Translations under genes and position numbers: made by a program
Shown here: positions 59,818 through 64,000 of the stretch, piece after piece
How positions within the stretch are numbered: the stretch's first letter is position 1
Layout: every line of letters begins with the position of its first letter
Notes under the pieces: generated by a model
Told to the model about the DNA's origin: nothing
What the model saw: the letters and a program-made list of their open reading frames with translations, nothing else
Databases searched by the model: none
DNA from: Candidatus Accumulibacter proximus
GTDB lineage: Bacteria > Pseudomonadota > Gammaproteobacteria > Burkholderiales > Rhodocyclaceae
Length of the DNA: 64,000 nucleotides
Assembly: GCA_016709675.1 (NCBI GenBank)
Contig: JADJMH010000020.1
Coordinates: forward strand, 117,343-181,342
Direction of reading: 5' to 3'

Positions 59818-60732
59818 CTAGACCGCAAGCAACACGCCATCGACGTCTTTCAGCGCGCCAACCGTGATCAGGTCTCTGGCCAGCCACTGCGCGAGCCTCT
59901 CATTGCTGTGGTTCAGGTAGCGCGCGTTGACGCTCTGGCAGAAGCTGAGGTTGGCGAGAAATGCCGGGAGGTCAACCCGAGGCAACTGCCTCCGTTCGAG
60001 GAGGGCAAAAACGAGAATGACCTTGAGCGCATGGCGGGCCAGCAACTCGACGTCCTGCTCGAAGCTGGCAAGGCGCTGATAGGCGCGCGCGAAGGCATCT
60101 TCGACCTCGATGAAGGGCGCGCCGTGGCCCGGGATCACCACATCGATCGGCAGGCGAGCCAGCACATCGAGCGTTTCGCGCGCTGCCTTGAGGCCGCCGG
60201 CATCCTCGGGATGGCCAAGGAGTTCCGAGAAAACGACGCCGAAACCGTTGCGCCAAAGGGCGTCGCCGGAGATCAGCAGGCGTCGCTCGGGGTTGTGGAA
60301 GGCGAGCGCGTCCATGTCGTGGCCGGGGACGGCGATCGCACGCCAGTTGAGGCCGCCGAGCTCGAGTTCGTCACCGGCGTTGATCGTTGCGTCGTGCCGA
60401 AAGCGGGCCGCCGACTGGCCGAGCGGCGAGAGCAGCAAGGCCTCTTCGTCCCATTCGGCAATGGTCGCGTCGATGCCCTGGGGAACAATGACCTGACAAT
60501 CAAAGGCCTCGCTGATCGCTGCGTTGCCGCCGATATGGTCGGAGTGCGAGTGGGTGTTGAGCAGTCGGGTCAGACGACGGCCGTCCAGCGCATGTTCGAG
60601 CAGGGCGACCGTCTGGGTGGCGTGGGTGACGTAGCCACTGTCGATCAGCGCCGCCTGTTCGCCTTCGAGAAAGAGGATATTGTTCGACGATAGCCAGCCC
60701 CGTTCAAGAACCAGCAGGCCGTCGGGAAGCAT
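59818..60732 (-). CDS. MBL-fold metallohydrolase
   Basis: A 304-residue metallo-beta-lactamase-fold protein. It has the dinuclear metal motif NTHSHSDHIGG, a further ligand His in VPGHDMDA, Asp in LISGDALWRNGFG and His in VIPGHGAPF. The C-terminal helical part (about 215-304) looks like a hydrolase-associated extension. The substrate is unknown; glyoxalase II-like or thioesterase-like roles are possible. Its ATG overlaps the stop of the DUF1289 gene (TGATG), so the two are translationally coupled. Confidence 0.88.
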   Translation of the reverse strand: MLPDGLLVLERGWLSSNNILFLEGEQAALIDSGYVTHATQTVALLEHALDGRRLTRLLNTHSHSDHIGGNAAISEAFDCQVIVPQGIDATIAEWDEEALLLSPLGQSAARFRHDATINAGDELELGGLNWRAIAVPGHDMDALAFHNPERRLLISGDALWRNGFGVVFSELLGHPEDAGGLKAARETLDVLARLPIDVVIPGHGAPFIEVEDAFARAYQRLASFEQDVELLARHALKVILVFALLERRQLPRVDLPAFLANLSFCQSVNARYLNHSNERLAQWLARDLITVGALKDVDGVLLAV

Positions 60733-60923
60733 CAGAGTTTTCCTGGCCGGTCGGTATCAGGCATCTCCCCGAAGAGCCGCATCGGGCGCAGCTCTTCAAC
60801 GACGATTCCCTGCGTGACCGGCGACACCGGTAGTGGCGGGCGACCGCAGCCGAGGCAATAACCGGAATCCGGATCGGGTATGCAGATGCCGACGCAGAGG
60901 TATTCTTCTTCGGGAGCGCTCAT
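60732..60923 (-). CDS. DUF1289 small cysteine-rich protein (second copy)
   Basis: A 63-residue protein with the DUF1289 cysteine pattern CVGICIPDPDSGYCLGCGRP, probably a small metal- or Fe-S-binding domain. Unlike typical members it lacks the Trp-containing helix after the last Cys and instead has EELRPMRLFGEMPD. It lies 2 bases downstream of another DUF1289 gene and is coupled to the MBL-fold gene. The function is unknown. Confidence 0.75.
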   Translation of the reverse strand: MSAPEEEYLCVGICIPDPDSGYCLGCGRPPLPVSPVTQGIVVEELRPMRLFGEMPDTDRPGKL

Positions 60924-60925
60924 GG

Positions 60926-61150
60926 TCAGCGCTCGCAGTCGCCACAGAATTCACCGCCGGATGCGCCGCCGAGCGGATCGTGCTCGACCCGGCGACGCTC
61001 GACGGCCAGCAGAACCTGCAGGCGCTGGTCATTTGAAGCGCGGCTCCAGACGGCAATCTCTTCGATCGTTCGCAAGCAACCCAGACACACGCCGGTGCCG
61101 GTATCCATCCGGCAGACATTGATGCACGGCGAGGCCACCTCAAGGGTCAC
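60926..61150 (-). CDS. DUF1289 small cysteine-rich protein (first copy)
   Basis: A 74-residue protein with the full DUF1289 signature: [20 protein letters not shown] then [16 protein letters not shown]. The C-terminus has an extra CGDC pair (EFCGDCER), giving six cysteines. The function is unknown; Fe-S or zinc binding is likely from the spacing. It lies 25 bases downstream of the HMG-CoA lyase gene in the same direction. Confidence 0.85.
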   Translation of the reverse strand: MTLEVASPCINVCRMDTGTGVCLGCLRTIEEIAVWSRASNDQRLQVLLAVERRRVEHDPLGGASGGEFCGDCER

Positions 61151-61175
61151 GACAGATACTCCAAATCACGGCCCA

Positions 61176-62099
61176 TCAGCGGGCACCTTGCCTGGAAAGC
61201 AGCGCCCGCGCCACTTTCGAAGCCGGCTCGCGGCCCAGATGACGCGAGATGAACTGGCTGGCGGCAAGCAGCTTGTCCATCTCGATCCCGCATTCGATCG
61301 CCAGGCCCTGCAGCAGAAAGAGCACGTCTTCGGTTGCCACGTTGCCGGTGGCTCCGGCCGCATAAGGACAGCCGCCAAGTCCGGCGACCGAGCTGTCAAA
61401 AACCGCCATGCCGAGTTCGAGTGAGGCATAGATGTTGGCGACCGCCATCCCGTAAGTGTCATGATAATGCCCGGCGAGCTGCCCGATCGGTACGGCCGCG
61501 GCGCAGGCTTCGATCATCCGCTGGATCGAAGCCGGTGTACCGGCGCCGATGGTATCGCCGAGAGAGATCTCGTAGCAACCCATTTCGAGCAGTCGCTGTG
61601 CAACCCATGCCGTTCTGGCCGGATCGATGGCGCCTTCGTAGGGACAGGCGACGACGCACGAAACGTAGCCGCGTACCTTGATGTCCAGGGCGCTGGCCGC
61701 ATCGACCACGGCAGCGAAGCGCTTCAGACTCTCCGCGACGCTGCAGTTGATGTTCTTCTGCGAAAACGCTTCCGAGGCCGCAGCAAAAATGGCGACTTCC
61801 TGCGCGCCGGCTTCGATGGCCGCATCGAAACCCTGGAGGTTGGGGGTCAGCACCGGGTAGGATACCGCCGGCCGACGCGGCGGACCCGCCAGCACCGCTC
61901 GTAGCACCTCGGCGTTGTCGGCCATCTGCGGCACCCACTTCGGGGCGACAAAGGAAGTCACCTCAATCGCCGGCAGGCCGGCATCGGCAAGACGTTCGAT
62001 CAGTTCGATCTTGATCGCCGCCGGTACGATCTGCGGTTCGTTCTGGAGGCCATCGCGCGGCCCGACCTCGACCAGCTTGACCTGCTTCGGCAGCATCAT
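61176..62099 (-). CDS. Hydroxymethylglutaryl-CoA lyase
   Basis: Last step of leucine catabolism, cleaving HMG-CoA to acetyl-CoA and acetoacetate. The 307-residue DRE-TIM metallolyase has EVGPRDGLQNEPQ at the N-terminus, the LGDTIGAGTPASI block, the metal motif HYHDTYGMAVAN, and the catalytic cysteine in GLGGCPYAAGATGNVATED. Its start overlaps the stop of the carboxylase gene (ATGA), a liuD-liuE-type arrangement. It is mvaB/liuE by family; the symbol is left open because naming varies. Confidence 0.95.
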   Translation of the reverse strand: MMLPKQVKLVEVGPRDGLQNEPQIVPAAIKIELIERLADAGLPAIEVTSFVAPKWVPQMADNAEVLRAVLAGPPRRPAVSYPVLTPNLQGFDAAIEAGAQEVAIFAAASEAFSQKNINCSVAESLKRFAAVVDAASALDIKVRGYVSCVVACPYEGAIDPARTAWVAQRLLEMGCYEISLGDTIGAGTPASIQRMIEACAAAVPIGQLAGHYHDTYGMAVANIYASLELGMAVFDSSVAGLGGCPYAAGATGNVATEDVLFLLQGLAIECGIEMDKLLAASQFISRHLGREPASKVARALLSRQGAR

Positions 62100-64000
62100 T
62101 GCGTCACTTCGAAGTCGACCAGTTCGGCACCATCGGCAACCTGATCGCCGGCTGCGTAGCGGAAGGCCTTGACGCGGCCGTTCTTCGGCGCGGTAATCGT
62201 ATGTTCCATCTTCATCGCCTCGAGAACCAGCAGCGGCGCTCCCTTTTCCACCCGCTGGCCGGCCGCGGCCAGCAAGACGATGACCTTGCCCGGCATCGGT
62301 GCGGTCAGCCCTCCGCCAAAGGCACCGCCGGCTTCGACCAGATGCAGCGGATCGTCACGCAGAATGACGTAGTTTGTGCCATCGAGAAAGACGTGGCGTT
62401 TCTGCTCCTGCTTTTCGGTAACCGCAATCACGCTCGCCACCAGGCGGCGATCATCGAGTTCAACTGCCAGTTGGCCGGCAAACTGGCCACTGTCGAGAAA
62501 CCGGCCGCGCGCCAGGACCGACTCGCTGCCCAGCGTCAAACGCCAGCCATCGGCCTCATAGGCGACGATGACTTCATGCAGGCCATCACCACTCCGGTAG
62601 GTGAGCGTGCGCCTCGGCTGGATATTCAGCCGCCACCCGTCGTGCAGGCTCCATGGCGACCACGGGTCGCCGGAGTGGCTGGCACGGGCAAGGGCGGCGG
62701 CGTGTTCGCGCAGCAAGCCGGCGACCGCGGCGACAAAAAAGACGCTGTTCGGCGGCTCACTACGGGCCGGGAAGAGAAAGTCGCGGCTGCGCTCGATCAG
62801 GCCGGTGTCGAGGTCGGCATTAACGAAAGCCGGGCAGGCCACCAGGCGCGAGAGGAAGTCGACGTTGGTGTTCACGCCGACGATGTGGTAGTCGGCCAGC
62901 GCCTGCCGCATGCGCGCCAGCGCGGCATGGCGGTCGACGTCCCAGACGATCAGCTTGGCAATCATCGGGTCATAGTACGGCGTGATTTCGTCGCCCTGTT
63001 CGATTCCCGTATCGACACGAACGTTGAGACTCTCTGCCGGCCGCGCGAGGTGCAACAGGCGACCGGTTGACGGCAGGAACTCCTGGTCGGGGTTCTCGGC
63101 ATAGATCCGTGCCTCGAGTGCATGGCCGCGAATGTCGAGCTGATCCTGTCGCAGCGGCAGTGATTCGCCGCTGGCGACGCGCAACTGCCATTCGACCAGG
63201 TCCTGTCCGGTGATCATCTCGGTGACCGGATGCTCGACCTGCAGGCGGGTGTTCATCTCCATGAAGTAGAAGCTGCCGTCTTGCGCGAAGCTGTCGCTGG
63301 CGATGAACTCGACGGTACCGGCGCCGATGTAGCCGACCGCTTTGGCGGCCTCCACGGCAGCCTGGCCCATCGCTGCCCGCCGCGCCACCGTCATGCCGGG
63401 CGCCGGCGCCTCCTCAAGTACTTTCTGATGTCGGCGCTGCACCGAGCAGTCGCGCTCGAAGAGATGCACGCAATTGCCCTGCGTGTCGGCAAAAATCTGG
63501 ATCTCGATATGGCGCGAACGGCTGAGGTATTTCTCGATCAGCACCTGATCAGAGCCGAATGACGATATCGCCTCGCGCTGGCAAGAGGCCAGTCCGGCGG
63601 CGAAATCCTCGTTTTTCTCGACCAGGCGCATGCCCTTGCCGCCACCGCCCGCGGCCGCCTTGATCAGCACCGGATAGCCGATGGCGTCGGCCTGCCGCTG
63701 CAGGAAAGCCGGCTGCTGATCGTCACCATGGTAACCCGGCGTCAGCGGGACGCCGGCGGCGGCCATCAGCGTCTTGGCCGCGGACTTCGAACCCATGGCG
63801 CGGATCGCCGCCGCCGGCGGACCGATGAAAACGATTCCGGCGGCCGTGCAGGCGTCGGCGAAGCGGTCGTTTTCGGAGAGAAAGCCGTAGCCGGGATGGA
63901 CGGCCTGCGCACCGGTACGGTAGGCGGCATCGAGAATCCGGTCGGCGACCAGGTAGGACTCGCGGGCGGCAGGCGGACCGATACACACGGCCTCGTCGGC
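62096..64000 (-). CDS. Biotin-dependent acyl-CoA carboxylase alpha subunit (5' end outside window)
   Basis: The last 634 codons of a protein of about 665 residues; the frame continues past the window edge (reads Ala-Asp-Glu-Ala before the internal GTG at 63988). The biotin carboxylase part shows HPGYGFLSENDRFADAC, the ATP-grasp loop KAAAGGGGKGMRLV, VEHPVTEMITGQDLVEWQ and MNTRLQVEH. The C-terminal biotin carrier domain has the attachment lysine in EAMKMEHTITAPKNG. Next to HMG-CoA lyase it is most likely the methylcrotonyl-CoA carboxylase alpha subunit (liuD/mccA) rather than acetyl- or propionyl-CoA carboxylase. Confidence 0.9.
   Translation of the reverse strand, partial: ADEAVCIGPPAARESYLVADRILDAAYRTGAQAVHPGYGFLSENDRFADACTAAGIVFIGPPAAAIRAMGSKSAAKTLMAAAGVPLTPGYHGDDQQPAFLQRQADAIGYPVLIKAAAGGGGKGMRLVEKNEDFAAGLASCQREAISSFGSDQVLIEKYLSRSRHIEIQIFADTQGNCVHLFERDCSVQRRHQKVLEEAPAPGMTVARRAAMGQAAVEAAKAVGYIGAGTVEFIASDSFAQDGSFYFMEMNTRLQVEHPVTEMITGQDLVEWQLRVASGESLPLRQDQLDIRGHALEARIYAENPDQEFLPSTGRLLHLARPAESLNVRVDTGIEQGDEITPYYDPMIAKLIVWDVDRHAALARMRQALADYHIVGVNTNVDFLSRLVACPAFVNADLDTGLIERSRDFLFPARSEPPNSVFFVAAVAGLLREHAAALARASHSGDPWSPWSLHDGWRLNIQPRRTLTYRSGDGLHEVIVAYEADGWRLTLGSESVLARGRFLDSGQFAGQLAVELDDRRLVASVIAVTEKQEQKRHVFLDGTNYVILRDDPLHLVEAGGAFGGGLTAPMPGKVIVLLAAAGQRVEKGAPLLVLEAMKMEHTITAPKNGRVKAFRYAAGDQVADGAELVDFEVTQ

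Overview
The window looks like a GC-rich betaproteobacterial chromosome, most likely from the Rhodocyclales and possibly a 'Candidatus Accumulibacter'-type organism. This is inferred from gene order and protein flavour; no database search was run. Two blocks are typical of that group: asd-fimV-truA-trpF-trpB-trpA-accD-folC-dedD-cvpA-purF-metZ on the plus strand, and thrS-infC-rpmI-rplT-pheS-pheT-ihfA-merR-tRNA-Pro on the minus strand. Coding density is high and many neighbours overlap by 1 to 17 bases. I see no insertion sequence, prophage, integrase or CRISPR array, so this is core chromosome.

Layout. 1-15.5 kb (plus): the tail of an entericidin-like lipoprotein gene, a short leuB-like remnant, then aspartate-family, pilus-assembly, tRNA pseudouridine, tryptophan, malonyl-CoA, folate, envelope, purine and methionine genes. 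15.2-17.5 kb (minus): a small membrane protein, an M23 peptidase and a YpfJ-like metalloprotease. 17.7-19.7 kb (plus): a phosphate module of Pit transporter, DUF47/PhoU-like partner and a 43-residue exported peptide. 19.9-26.1 kb: rRNA methyltransferase RlmI, an exported MsrB/MsrA pair, a Zur-like regulator with a COG0523 GTPase, a DOMON-like protein and a NamZ-type (DUF1343) muramidase. 26.1-32.5 kb (mostly minus): glmM, folP, ftsH, rlmE, yhbY (plus), DUF4149 and greA. 32.6-38.5 kb (minus): carB, carA, dapB, bamE, with fur divergent. 39.2-47.8 kb (minus): DUF2914 protein, tRNA-Pro and the translation operon. 48.1-53.6 kb (minus): phosphoribosyltransferase, NAD salvage (pncB, pncA) and a SNF2 helicase. 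53.9-58.4 kb (minus): yajQ, ppnP, DUF2788, argG, argF, argD. 58.6-64 kb (minus): class III adenylate cyclase, MBL-fold hydrolase, two DUF1289 proteins, and leucine-catabolism genes (HMG-CoA lyase and the biotin-carrying carboxylase subunit, cut by the window edge).

How the genes work together. The translation operon combines an initiation factor, two ribosomal proteins and two tRNA synthetases. It carries sequence signs of RNA-level control: an ATC start codon for infC, terminator-like hairpins before thrS and before pheS, and paired hairpins before rpmI. Zinc homeostasis (Zur-like plus COG0523), envelope methionine-sulfoxide repair (MsrB plus MsrA) and phosphate uptake (Pit plus DUF47) form compact functional pairs. 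At the left edge leuD and the body of leuB seem to be missing from their usual place, while leucine-degradation genes sit at the right edge.

I found no clearly undescribed multi-gene system. The best leads are the leu deletion scar, the cis-regulatory RNA candidates of the thrS-pheT operon, the dyad at the Zur-like promoter, the 43-residue peptide behind the Pit module, and the possibly N-terminally shortened SNF2 helicase.
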